From the NCBI GenBank assembly GCA_032718865.1, contig JALUTQ010000035.1, positions 930,001 through 994,000 on the forward strand: a DNA stretch of 64,000 bases, given 5' to 3'. Shown in pieces: positions 1 through 11,316 of this stretch. A program made the position numbers and the translations under genes. The notes beneath the pieces were generated by a model. That model was given only the letters and a program-made list of their open reading frames with translations. It had not been told where the DNA came from and did no database searches. Position 1 is the stretch's first letter. Every line of letters begins with the position of its first letter. The stretch comes from Tilletia caries (Eukaryota > Basidiomycota > Exobasidiomycetes > Tilletiales > Tilletiaceae).

Positions 1-1152
1 TGCAGCAGTTGCTCAACGATGGATGGCTGATCTGGTCTGATGTACTGTGGCATGCCGCGGTACCAATGGGTCCGCGTACTCACACTTGCTCTTTCCCCCT
101 CGGCCCTCCCCCAGGTCGATCTGTAACACTCAACGGTGTCATCTCCCCCTTCTCCCGAACAACTCATTCCCGTGGCCCCGCCCTCCATGATGTCTGGCCC
201 GCCATCTGGCTAGCCACGCCTATTCCTGTATGCCGCACACTCGTTTCGTGGGCCTTCACCACTGCTAACTCTTCTTCTTTTGGCGCACTTTATCAGCTCT
301 CTGCCCCCTCTTCGCACGGATGGGTCCCCATTATTCAAGACCCCCTTGCAGCCGCCTTTCCCTGGCACCTCCTCACTGTTTACGGACAACCTCTCGCCTC
401 CGTGTCCACCTCTCTCGTCCGCCGCCGTCTTCAGGCTGTTTCTGGGCCCCGTATACCCGGATGGCCAAGCCCCCCTGCTCCAACTCCACCCCTCCTATCC
501 CTAGAATGGTCAAAGCTTTGGACTGATCTTTCTCGCCTCCCCCTTCCTTCTACCCTACGTTCTGCCAACCTGCTAGTTTTAAACTGTCACGCCTGGGTAC
601 ACCATATTAGCGGCGACCCAGACACCACCCCGCCCACTATAGCCAGCAGAAAGTGTCCTCGAGGTTGTCCTACTGACGATGGAATTACTCATGGATATAT
701 ATTTTGATTGCCAATCCGCTGTCGAAGTATGGACGACATGCTTACCTCTTCTTACTCTCTTAGGATGTCCTCTCCCCCCTTCCTTCTCGTATTTTGTTCT
801 ACTCAACCCTAAATTTCTCCCTCCAGCCCTCCGACCTCGTTTTTCCCTGTGGCGTTCAGTTGTGATTTACACCCTATATGTTTGCAGACACAAAGCTGGA
901 TCCATTGCTCGTCAAACTGACACTATCCCGTCTTTTTCTTTCCTCCCCATGACTGACGTTCTATCATCATCCACTGCTCTGCTCGCAGATTGCCTCACCC
1001 TCGCCTGGCAACAGGTCCTTCGGCGCGCCGCCCACACCCGCCCCACCGCTGTCGCGACGTACAAAAAGACATGGATTACAGGCGGTTCATTTCTCTTGCT
1101 CGCTGACAATTCTCTCCATTTCGCCCCAGTGTCCGCCAACTCTATCCCATAG
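1..1152 (+). pseudogene. 3' end of a LINE (non-LTR retrotransposon) ORF2, frameshifted
   Basis: The reading frame open to about 707 ends in a zinc-binding segment like the zf-RVT domain that follows fungal LINE reverse transcriptases (CPRGCPTDDGITH). The matching continuation, FDCQSAVEVW then a Trp- and Arg-containing helix region (RPRFSLWRSVVIY, RHKAGSI), lies in a different frame from 679 to 1152. A frameshift near 690-700 therefore separates two halves of one ancestral domain. The reverse transcriptase itself would lie to the left, outside the window. The DNA is very pyrimidine-rich on this strand. The LINE assignment rests on the Cys/His segment followed by the 'FDC...VW' block, which is typical of Tad/L1-like ORF2 tails; the clade cannot be told. 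It is inactive as seen. Confidence 0.55.
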
Positions 1153-1532
1153 GCAAAGAAGACCGGCTTTCATATGACCTCGTCGCGCTTGATACCCTGA
1201 TGGTTAGCCCTCCCGCGAGTTTCGAAAACCCACCTTCCATCGCCGCACCGGATCGACCGCCGACCCCGCTCATCCCTTCCACCCCAAGCATTAGACCATC
1301 GGTCCCTTGTTCCCTTGAAGAGACACCGGGTTGTCTCCGACTCGGACCCGCGGCCACGACGACGATTGAAGGACGACCCCCCATCGGCTCCCAAATCTCC
1401 CGGTCAATGTTTGCGCCATCCCCTTCCCAGATCATCCAGGCTTTTCCTTTCCTTTCTGCTCGCCCTTTTCCTGCCCCTTTTTGTATTTTTAAAAATGGAC
1501 TGGCCTGGCTCTGATCGCTCGCAATTCATAGA
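1153..1532. other. No gene recognised; probable LINE 3' flank
   Basis: Pyrimidine-rich sequence after the LINE remnant. Short open frames exist on both strands, but none shows a domain, intron structure or family resemblance. It may be the 3' untranslated part of the LINE. Confidence 0.3.
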
Positions 1533-1795
1533 AGTTGGAAACCACGGTAGAACCCCTCGTGGAGGTGGTCTCTTCCGTAGTCTCGCCCAGTCTTCGAGCA
1601 CCTCTTTTTCCTTCTCATCTCCTCACTTCGTTCACGATTATCGCATCCCGTATGTACTTCAAGTCCCTCTAAGTACAGTCTACACTCTCCTTGGCGTCGG
1701 ATCCCTCTCGTCTGAAGACGTCTGCTTGCGCAGTCAGTTGGAAGGCTTCGCAGGTTTGAGTCCCGTTCCTCCCGTTTTACGGGAGATATCCAACT
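1533..1795. repeat. 263-bp dispersed repeat, copy 1 (tRNA-like 3' part)
   Basis: This 263-bp block recurs at 6286-6548 in the same orientation and at the same length with only a few substitutions. Both copies start AGTTGGAAACC and end GATATCCAACT, so the outer 7 bases are inverted repeats. Sequence outside the two copies does not match, so the ends are real. Near the 3' end GCGCAGTCAGTTGG resembles a tRNA D-arm/A box, and 20 bases on GGTTTGAGTCCC resembles a B box, followed by a CTCCCGT/ACGGGAG hairpin. This suggests a SINE or a small TIR element of tRNA ancestry. No target-site duplication is visible. Translated frames are open by chance and are not taken as genes. Confidence 0.7.
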
Positions 1796-4700
1796 GGTTA
1801 TGAGCCCAGTAGCTCTCTCCCCGAGCTCCCAGAGCCTTTAGCTCAAGAGCTATACGTCAAGACAAGACTTCGTCAAGGAGCGGCCTTCTCTCCTTCGCCT
1901 TCGGCCGTTCGGAGCCGGTGCGCATCGGTATTCGGTGGCCCTCAGCATTCTCCGGCTCAGCGGAGACTGGCGCGCTGCCGCAGCACACGACTCCGGCCCA
2001 TCAGCGTAGACCCTGATGCGGCGCGCAAGGCACAAGAGACAAGCACGGTGACCACTTAGTGTGGAGACGGCAGCTCATCTGCGAGCGCCGTCACGGAGAC
2101 CTTTCCGCCCGCTTCGTCCTGCGTCAATCGTGACAGCAGACGGGCATGTATTCGGCAACGGACAAGGTCGGGTCGCCCACTCGGACCCCAAGTTCAAGGA
2201 GCGCGAGCAACAGCCAGTAGCTGCTCGACGACTCAGGATTGGCCGACGCCCACCCAGAGATGCGTCTGGGCGCGAGCACAAGGTCGGCGATCTCCCTGGA
2301 GCGGAAAAGACGGAAGCCATCTACTCCGCACTCGTCCGCTCTCTCTCCGGCTCTCAGACACCAGCCACGGACGATAGAAGCACGCGAAAGTCTTCTCTGG
2401 TGGAGCCGGTTGGCGATCTTGGTGCCTGGCAACGCGCCACTCGCAATTCACAGGCACGCAGGACGGCAGAGGTACCAGCCATCGGCGGACCTCATCGTCA
2501 CGTCGTAAGATGCTGTCGGATATCAACCAACACGGATCGAAGCCGACGAGCTCCTTCGGCTGCGCGATTAGCCCGGCCTTACATCGATTCAAGGCAACAC
2601 TCGGATCGCGCTCGATGCGCAGCTATGGCGCACGAGAAACGGAAGCCCTCTCTGACAAGAACAAGTACGGGAGAGGCACTCGCAACACGAGCTTCGACGC
2701 GCGCGTCACGATCATCGATACACAAGGTCAAGGCGCAAGCATCGTTTCCCTTGCGAGATTGGACTGGAGCGGCTGGACCGCAAACGTCACGGGGTACTCC
2801 CGACACCCACCTCAAACGTCTTACGTTTCACAGTCTGGCGCAATAGAGTGATGACCACCTCATTGCTCCCAGGCGACCCCAGCACGGGAAGCGGAGGATA
2901 GGTGCCGCTAATGCTGGGAGGGCTGGCGCTCAAACCGAGCCGGGATGGCACGGCCAGTGCCAGCGATATCGGTGTGGGAGGCGGGCCGGTAACAACCGCC
3001 AACATCGATACGGGCGATATCTGAAGCGGACATTGCAATTGGGCACCGCTGAACTCGACCCGGGCTCTATGCAAAGATGGGTCGACGGGCTCATCGGCGC
3101 TGGCGTCTTTGGACGGCGCGTCGGAATGTCATCTCTTCGACGCACGGACTATTCAACTTGGACGGCCACTAAGGAGCTGTCTGCAGTCTCTCTGAGGTCT
3201 GTGGACATAGGTTGGACGATTGCAATCAGCAGCATCGTCCGGGGAAGCACGTCCGCACGAGCAGCGTGCAGAGTTCCCCAGGCGGCTAGCGACAGCGGTG
3301 GAGGAATGAGGTGGTGCATTCGGCGTACAGCTTCTGGAAAGCGGTGAGGCCCCGCGGCCGAGCCGCATACGAGGTCGCAATATATGCAGGGCGTTTCTGC
3401 ATTTATTCGCGCGACCAGCGTAACGGAACGTTTGCGCAGTCTTCCATTTCACCACCACCATCGCTTCGCGCTGTGCCGGGATGGCGTACTTCATGCGAGC
3501 GGCATGTTTGGTTTACTAGTCATCTCGAGTCCGTTTGATGACCGGACACTGTCCCCACACCCTGCCGGCAAGCCTCGGTTTGCATTCGCTTGGCAGGATA
3601 GGGACGTGTTCTCTCCGGGTGCGTATCTCACATCGCCTCCCTGGAGGAAGGATCAACGCTGACCTCCTTTGCCTTTGCTTCTTTCCTTTTGCTCTCGCTC
3701 CGAGTCACAACTCGAGCGATCAGAACCTCCTTCCCACGACAGTCTCCCCCGCCGACAGTAGGTGGCGCTTACCACAGTGGCGTGCACCTCGGGCATAGGA
3801 TGGCTAGGGAGGAGGAAGGGATTGCGGTCTGGTATTGGGGGTTGGTGGAGATCGAGAACAGGAAGGGGGGGCGCAGCACTGGCCCACTGCAGTGGGGAGG
3901 CCAAGCTGTGTACGGAGCGCGGTTTCGACAGAATCCCTTCATGTAGGAATCTGACTGCTGCATTGGGCTGTCAAATCCACAGGAGGATCATCATCAATCG
4001 GGCGCAGAACGTCGCGCAGGGCCCCCACGACCGTCACAGCACACACTCAATGTGCAGCGTGCGGGAGTCCCCAAGATCCTTCGGTTCCTCCTCGCTCTCT
4101 CCCGTTCTTTCGGCCTCAGGACCGTCAAGCGGTCGGGGCAGCTCCTCACGTGCAGCTCGTAGCGCGTGGAGGATGCAGGATGCTGCAAGCGGTGCATCTT
4201 GGCGGTGCAAGATAGTCGAACCATCATCCATCAGGTGCCAGGGCAGCAGCTCGTTGCCTGCTCTCGGCGTTGTGGAAGCATACGGGACCGGACCAAAGCT
4301 CGCCGTTCGCGCGGCTCTGGCATTCAGTCACAGGTCTCGGCTCTCGGACAGTCCACCTCGGTCACAGAGGTGCGCCTCCTCATATGGTTCGATATCGGCT
4401 TCTTAGCGTCAGCATTCGACAAGCGCACCAGCATCATCGCCGCTCTCATCAGGGCGCACAGTCGCAACAACCCAGCAGCCGCGCTCGGCAGCGGCGTGTT
4501 CGAGCGACGGGGCGTGCAGCACGCATGCAGGTCCAATTAGTTTGGATGGTTGCGAGGAGAGGTGGAGGATATTGGTGTCTCGAGGCAAGAATCGTCATCG
4601 AGACGATGTCGTGTTTGGCAGCCATCGGTAATCACAAACTCCGAGGCAGTCGCGTTCACATCGGGTTGAAAACCCTACCAGACACCATGATCTCCTCGCC

Positions 4701-6285
4701 ACGCACCAAGACACCGTCTCCAAGCAGCACCTCGCCAGCCCCTCATCATAGCACGTACCAGCATGTAGCAATGCTCGGAAGCGACGGGCACACAGAACGA
4801 CTTGCCCAGCATCAGCAGCTCACTCGTCTCGCCATCGTCTTATGCAAGTCACAAGCCACCAGCCCATCAGACCCCTCCATCACCGCGTCGGAATTGACCG
4901 CGAGCAGCTGTCGGTTCTCGTTTGCTCTGCTCTGCTCCATCAGATTCCCCTCTGTCGACCATCGGTGGGAGCATCAAGCCTCAGTCGGAGACTACTCGAC
5001 GAAGCGTTGGACAGCTCGAACGAATGGAGACTGGTCAGAACGATGGATCGCTAGTGGACGCATGTGCGGACGGAGTCCGACACACTCGGATTGCACCAAT
5101 CAGGGCGCTCAACAGAGGCCTTTGAGACAGACGGATGGGCGAGCGCAGACGAGAAGTGCGGGCACTCACTCTCAGAAGATTGAGAGGCGACGTTGTGCAG
5201 TCGCGGGTTTGTTTTGTTTCACATCAAAGCGACGATGTGTTGGAGCGGTGGGAGCCCAACAAATACTTGGTCCAAGATCGACGTCAACGTGGTTCGCCTT
5301 CGGGTCATCGGACCGAAATCGGCGCGTCTGCGGCAGCAGCTGCGGAAGAGTCATCGCGCGTTTGCATTCTCTTTCGCCGACTCAACCACCACGTCAGGAT
5401 CAGCCAGTTCAGGGAATCTCGGGCGTCATCTGTGCCGAGAAGCAACTTCCCTTCGTCAACAGTCGCTCAAGACGCGGTCAGCGGTCCTCTGAGCGCAACA
5501 AACATGGCCAGTGATGCATTGCCTTTTCTCCTGCTGGAACCATTCAACATAGGACGCCACGCACACGCACCAGTCACCCACGTCAAGACATCAGCCCACC
5601 CAGCTCCAGCAAGCATGGCTTAAGGAGATCCCCCCCTTTCACTACGTCTCTCAAGTCTTCGGCATCGGCTTTTGGTCAGCTCTCGGGCACAGCCGGTCGA
5701 AGCGCGTCTCTTTGTCGCCTAGCGAGGCAGCACGAGCAGCAACTCCTAATCGTAGGAGGAGGAAAGGCAGGAGAAGGATGGATTAGTTTGGGGCATAGGT
5801 CGGAGGAGATTGGATTAGGCGGTGTGGCAGTGAGCGGAGATGGTGGAGCAGGAATGCAGTGTGGATTGGGAGCAAGATGATGGCATGGATTGGGATAGGA
5901 TTTGGTTAATGATCGGTGGAGGGACAGCATTGTGCCGCGTGGTACGCGTGCATGGTATGCAAACGCCGACAGTCGACACATGGATGGTGCCTCCGCAAGC
6001 CAATAACATCATTCAACAACCCCCGAATTTCCGACAGGTCACCATCATCCAGCATCAGTACCTGCTCCGCAATCTCGGCGTCAACGGTCTCATCACCATC
6101 GTCGTCATCATGCACAACATCATGAGCATGCTCGGCATCACCAATTCAAAAGCCGGCATCGCAAGCCAAAACAGTCAGGCAACCCATGCTTCCGGCGGCC
6201 ACAGGTACGGAGAGGTAGCACAACCATCGTTTCGTCAATATCGAGGTAGCACCATCAGTTCTGAACAGGATACTCGAGGTGGGAG
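1796..6285. other. 4.5 kb without a recognisable gene
   Basis: GC-rich sequence between the two 263-bp repeats. Long open frames occur (for example 2061-2846 and 4270-5514 on +), but their translations are Arg/Ser/Gln-rich and unlike any family I know, and overlapping frames on both strands are similarly open. No convincing splice pattern or terminal repeat was seen. It may be old transposon DNA or a non-coding unit. Confidence 0.4.
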
Positions 6286-6548
6286 AGTTGGAAACCACGG
6301 TAGAACCCCTCGTGGAGGTGATCTCTTCCGTAGTCTCGCCCAGTCTTTGAGCACCTCTTCTTCCTTCTCATCTCCTCACTTCGTTCACGATTATTGCATC
6401 CCGTATGTACTTCAAGTCCCTCTAAGTACAGTCTACACTCTCCTTGGCGTCGGATCCCTCTCGTCTGAAGACGTCTGCTTGCGCAGTCAGTTGGAAGGCT
6501 TCGCAGGTTTGAGTCCCGTTCCTCCCGTTTCACGGGAGATATCCAACT
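6286..6548. repeat. 263-bp dispersed repeat, copy 2
   Basis: Second copy of the repeat at 1533-1795, same orientation. It carries the same AGTTGGA/TCCAACT ends and the tRNA-like 3' segment. The flanks differ from copy 1 and no target duplication is visible, so the two copies mark two insertions of a mobile family or the edges of a duplication. Confidence 0.7.
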
Positions 6549-7371
6549 ATAGACAAGTAGCAAAAAAAATCAGACGTGACCGGAAGCCCCCAGACAAAGT
6601 GATTTGCGGCCGGGGGAGGCGGGCTTCCGCCTTGTTTGGTGGCGCTCAGGGTGGGCAGATTGCCGCAGCTGTTCCATCGTGAGAACGGCTCGGCGTATGC
6701 TGGCGATGGGGTCCGAACGTGTCGCTAATTATCCGAGTCCAGCCTAAAAACATCGAACTTTGCACATGGGGTCTGGCCAGATCGGGTCTCAGTCAGACCC
6801 CGGTACATATGTATACCACCCTCCCCTTCCTCCCCTGCAATCACGACTGACCACATACATAGCACAAGCCCTTGTCATCTCCGTCAGGACTGGACGTCTG
6901 GAAGCGCATCGCTCATCCTCCCTTCCTATTTACCCTCCTCGACGAGCTTCGCCCGGCGGTTCGTCTAGGCAGGACGTTAAGGGTGCGGACTGCGGAGTGC
7001 CCTGACGTGCCTTGCCTTCCCTCTCAATGGCGGCTTGCGCCGCTCTTCGTTCTGATTACTCGTACAATTCTCATGTCCCTGAGGGCTAACACGCTAACAT
7101 GCTAATGTCTTCTCATTGGCTTCTCAATTTGCCCCTTCTTTTGCTACCTTCTTTCCCGTCTTCACTTATTAGGGGTGCCTTTCCTGTCTACGGATCCCCT
7201 CTGACTTTTCTTCACGCAGTCATTCACCTCCGACCCTCCCTTTTCTCTCCTCTTCTTCCTGGCTTCTCCTGACCTTGCTCTTCGCTCCCTCGCCACCTCT
7301 GTGCCGCTTCCCCTTCTTTCCGAACCCTAGACATCAGTGACCCATATCCACCTACCCAGTACAACACCATA
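6549..7371. other. Intergenic region upstream of the 7372 gene
   Basis: No gene recognised. The last 250 bases are CT-rich, as in many basidiomycete promoters, and lead into the ATG at 7372. Around 7165-7260 a short stretch (translation begins GAFPVYGSPL) faintly resembles the LINE tail at the left edge of the window, so a small LINE scrap may lie here. Confidence 0.35.
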
Positions 7372-8412
7372 ATGGTGTCCATCAAGGACCTCGTCGCCCG
7401 AGCCTTCGCCACCCTTTCCTCGGCCGCCTCCATCCAGACTCGCCAGAGTGGCTATGCCGACCCCAAGAGCTCTGGTGGCTCGTCACTCGCCTTCTTTCCC
7501 GATAAGCCCAATGGAGAACCTCTGAATGTCATCGTCACGGGCATTCCGGCGGCTGAAACGTTCAGCTCCTGGTACAAGGCGATTGGTGAGTCACTGTATT
7601 GACAAGGACGTCCTGGTCAAGCGGGGCTGACAACCTTACGTCTTCCTTCGAATTCGACTTCAATATTGGATTGTTGCAAAATAGGCTACGGTACGTATAT
7701 GCTCCAACGCATGCCCTCCCTACCCTCCGGTATCCTTGCCTGCTATACCTTACGTCTCACACAACGACAAGTTCTCACGATTCGCAGGGAAAGAATGTTT
7801 CGGTATCCACATCGGCGGTATCATGCAGGCTAACATCGACTCGCGCGGTCCGAGGAAACCGGAAGGCGAGATCCGCTTTGGGTACGGGGAGGACCCGGAC
7901 GCAGAAGGCTCCTGTCTAGAGAGCATCATCGGAGGTTCGCATTTCAGGTGAGACGTGAGCGGAAGTGGCAGGGGGAGGACCGAACGAGAGAGTGTAGCGA
8001 AACTGACGTGAGGTCTGGTGTGTCTTTGTTCCCGAACAGATACTGGCAGCAAGAGGGGACACAGGCGTGGTTCCTCGCTGCCAGCCGCGAGAAGGGCATC
8101 GAACACCGCCACGACATTGTCGCCAACGGATATGACCTTGGTGAGTTCCCAAACCCCCTTCATCTCTGCGCGAAGTCATCTTCTTCCTCGGGGGAGCTCT
8201 GGTGCTTATCAACATGCCCCATTATCCGTCAAATCATTTCAGGTCGCGACACTATCGTCAAAGCCGCTACCAAGTTCTCGTCGTACAAGGGCCAGAACTT
8301 CACCGCCACCGTTTCGTACGTGAGCGGTCTGCTTCCCTCCGGCAGCAAGGGCATCAACCATGGCATCGCCCTCGACGGTCGGACCGCCGTCTTGAGCGTG
8401 ACCGTCTCCTGA
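7372..8412 (+). CDS. Conserved basidiomycete protein of unknown function, five exons
   Basis: Proposed CDS join(7372..7585, 7685..7690, 7788..7947, 8040..8140, 8243..8412), 651 nt, 216 aa. All junctions are GT-AG and phases close exactly. The protein starts MVSIKDLVARAFATLSSAAS, which may be a weak secretion signal; segments such as NVIVTGIPA, KECFGIHIGG, GGSHFRYW, AWFLAASRE and NGYDLGRD follow the pattern of a family common in mushrooms and yeasts, for which I know no function. Exon 2 is only 6 nt. Leaving it out keeps the reading frame but deletes two residues, turning IGYGKECF into IGKECF. The start is the first in-frame ATG after a CT-rich leader. The function is not inferred. Confidence 0.8.
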
Positions 8413-8631
8413 ACGACGAGCAGTGAGAATTCTATACCCTTCTCGGACACACATCGCACACGCTGACTGACTCGCTGTCCGCGAGAGGTAGCAGGTGGCC
8501 TAGGACGCCTGCGATATGTATGGCTCCCTATTGATTTCCAGTCAATTTACGTTGATCTGCAGCTGTTCAGACAGCTGACTTCTATTCCATTCGACGCTCT
8601 AAGTGCGCATATGAACGTTTTTACTTGAGTG

Positions 8632-10465
8632 TCACTCCTCGTCGCCGCCCAGCTCAGCCCACCTCCCCTCTAGTTCGTCCAGCTTAGTGCCACACCAGGC
8701 AATGGCCTGGCTGAGAATAGCTTCTTGCCCTGGAATCACATCCGGACGCAACGCGAGACTTACGTCGTGAGAATAAGTGTGTCTGGAAAGACGTCAATGC
8801 AGCGGACTCACCACAGCGGTAGACTTCGGTCATCCTCGCAACTTGCTCCCGTACCGTCTGCTCAGATTCCTGTGAGTCTGCTTCGAAGGAATGCGGTGCC
8901 AGGGAAGGTCCCTCGTGAAAAGTTTGCAGTCGTGCGCGGAGCATCACTTCGAGCGCCTCAAAGACTTCTCCGTCCTCCTCGATCCAATCGAGCTCCGTCA
9001 TGGCAGAGTAGTCCTCCTCGACATCCGCACTTGACCGCAATCGAGCTCGAATATCATCAAGCAGAGCCGCAGGTGGGTCTTCCTTCGCTCCGTACTTCCA
9101 CCAATGGCGTGTGCTGGGCAATGTTGAGCTTTGAGCGGCTGCGGGTCCTGAAGGAGGCCTTGACGAGACGACGAGTCCGACCGCATCGTCCTGTCATGCT
9201 TCAGGGCTTTCAAGGACGGATCCATACGAGCCGAAGAGCTCCTCTACGCTCTTCGCCCCGTAGTTGTTGAACACTTGAGAGTTGGCCGAGGTTGATGAAT
9301 CGAGGATCAGCTTCGTTCTCCCCGTCGTGTCCTGCTCTGGAGGGTCGTATTTCCAGGTGACCGGTCGGCCGCGTTGGTGGAAGCTGTCAAGGCCCGGTAT
9401 AAGAACCGCTCCGAACGCAACCTCTCCTTCCTCGTCACTGAGACCAATGATTCTTGGAGGGAAGGAGCGACTGCTCGCCCGTCAGAATAGGAATGAGACC
9501 ATCAGCTTCTACTCTTGAACAGCGACCAGGCATGAGAACCCTGGAACACTTTCACTGACCTGCCGAAAGACGTGTCTGCCCATCGCCACAGCCGCTTGAT
9601 CTCCTCAGAACCGTCCTCGTTCGAAGTCGCATCCGCAAGTATGGCACCCATCGATCCATGCTGGGTGTCCGTCGCATGGCGTGCCAACCAAGCAAAGAGA
9701 TAGCTGACCATCTGCTCTCCGCGCAGTCTCCGTTCCAGCGTGGCACCGTGCAGCGATGTTCCCCGGAGCAGATTGAGCTCCGTCGCGTTGAAATGAAGAG
9801 GCGTCAGCGCAATCTGAGGGTAAGGGATCGCCTGGATGTACGGTGCATGGCGTGTCAGCCGGGCTAGGGCAGATGCTCCCCCCATCCGCCAGACTGCGAA
9901 GTAGACAAAGCAAAGTCAGCCAGTCCCTCGTCCTCGTGCTCACACGACACCCAAACTCACGACTGTTCTCGTTGGCGTCCTTCATCGACACGTTCGGCCG
10001 TCCGACTGCTGACCTTAACCTCGCCGTCATCGGACACCTCGACGAACTTCCGATCCAGCAAAAGTCGCACGAGGAGAAGGTGGAAGATGACCCAGTCAGA
10101 GGCGGCCATCGACACCTCCGCTTCGACCGCTTTGTCGCCCGTTCCCTCCCGCCGTCGTCTGTGATTCCGACCAGGTCCATGATCGCCGCTCGGGAGAAGG
10201 CAGAGGTGATGGGCAGATCGGCGGGTAGGTCGATGGCACATGCCCCGGTGGGAAGATCTTCCCGGGTGAAGACCGACATCCCGCATGTCGCATCTGTATA
10301 AAAGAGAATGGAGGGAGGGAGAGAGATGAGCGGAGAGATGTTCAACAGCATCAAGGATCCAGTGAGGGACTCACCCCGAGCAAAGTACAAAGCTGGATGA
10401 AAGCGGACGTCGTGCTTCTCCAGCCACTTCTGGAATGGCACAAGGGACACAACCTCCTCCGCCAT
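8632..10465 (-). pseudogene. SET-domain protein methyltransferase (RuBisCO LSMT-like), apparently decayed
   Basis: The likely start is MAEEVVSLVPFQKWLEKHD at 10465. An intron follows ALYFAR, then CGMSVFTREDLPTG (the N-terminal SET block), SDWVIFHLLL, the I-SET-like part, a SRSFP block, VFNNYGAKSVEELFGSYG and RHWWKYGAKEDPPAALLDD (LSMT substrate-binding region), ending ELGGDEE at 8632. This is the order of fungal SETD/Rkm/Set10-type lysine methyltransferases. Several defects are visible. The NHxxN core reads LDSFHQRGRPVTW, lacking the Asn before His. A TGA at 9194-9196 interrupts an otherwise continuous frame between VLESPEA and DDAVGL. The frame also changes twice between about 10190 and 9960 without a clean intron pair. 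A rare intron or sequencing error could explain one of these, but hardly all. Confidence 0.6.
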
Positions 10466-10704
10466 CCTCCCTTTCCGATCCATTGCCTTCGACGCTGAGA
10501 TGGTCGTGGTCAATTGGAAGGATGAGCTCCATCTCAATTCTCATCCATAACCTCGACAGCCTTTCCTCTTATTCCTTCAATCCTTCCGACTATCCACCTT
10601 TTCACCACCATCAGCTCGAGCTTGCTCCCCGCTGACATCCTTCCTCCTGCTGATATCTCGTTCCTATCTCATCAGGGCCACTCGCAGGCAAACCCCCTAA
10701 AAAG

Positions 10705-11316
10705 ATGACTGCGCGGTCCACTCCCTCAACCTCGGACGGAGCTATCAAACCCCTGACGGGCTCCTGCTTCTGCAAGTCCCTTCAATACAAGCTACACCCT
10801 CAAAGTCCAGGCGACTGCACCCTGACAGCGTACTGTCATTGCTCCAAGTGTCAGATCCTCAACGGAGCTCCGTACGTGTGGACGACGCACTGGGTCGAAC
10901 GAGCCGTGACTTGGATCGACGGTTCGACAGACTCAAACGCAGATGCTTCAGTATCCACTCCGCAGGACAAGAACGAGACCCTCCTGCCCAACAAGCCTGA
11001 CCTGCCACGGAGCCTGCAGACCTACAACACCATGCCCGGTCGGAAGTGGAAGATCCGCTGTCGCATCTGCGGGACGCTCCTAGGCAGTTGGAACGAGCAC
11101 AAGCGCGAGTGGACCCTTTAGCCTACGACCCTCGACCGGCCCACCGTCACGACCGAGAAGACGTCGGACAACGGGCAGACGGTCACCCTCACCGAGGTTG
11201 GCAGCGTCAAGGAGGTCACAAACTGGTTTCGACCGACGGCTCATCAGTTCTACGGCAACTGGCGCGCCGTCGACGTTCAGGACAGTCTGCCTCGGTACAT
11301 CGGTTATCCTGGGTAG
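10705..11316 (+). pseudogene. GFA / CENP-V domain zinc enzyme with an in-frame TAG
   Basis: The frame codes GSCFCKSLQYKL, YCHCSKCQ and CRICGTLLGSWNEHK, the Cys pattern (CxC, CHCxxC, CxxCGT) of the glutathione-dependent formaldehyde-activating/CENP-V family, small Mss4-like zinc-binding enzymes. A TAG at 11119-11121 stops it after 138 codons. The same frame continues without another stop for 64 codons to TAG 11314-11316 and still encodes family-like sequence (PTTLDRPTV, WFRPTAHQFYGNWR, DSLPRYIGYPG). Ancestral Trp TGG changed to TAG is the simplest explanation. The truncated product would keep the zinc site but lose the C-terminal strands. Read-through cannot be excluded. It is divergent from the SET gene, with 239 bp between the starts. 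Confidence 0.7.

Noticed and set aside
2061..2846. 261-codon open frame as a gene
   Set aside because: Arg/Ser/Ala-rich translation without motifs, overlapped by several antisense frames.
4270..5514. 414-codon open frame as a gene
   Set aside because: Basic low-information composition, no domain, and other frames over the same DNA are similarly open.
9191..9217. A 27-nt GT...CAG stretch that would remove the TGA in the SET gene
   Set aside because: Removing it would delete the VLESPEA part expected after YGS, so a true nonsense codon fits better.
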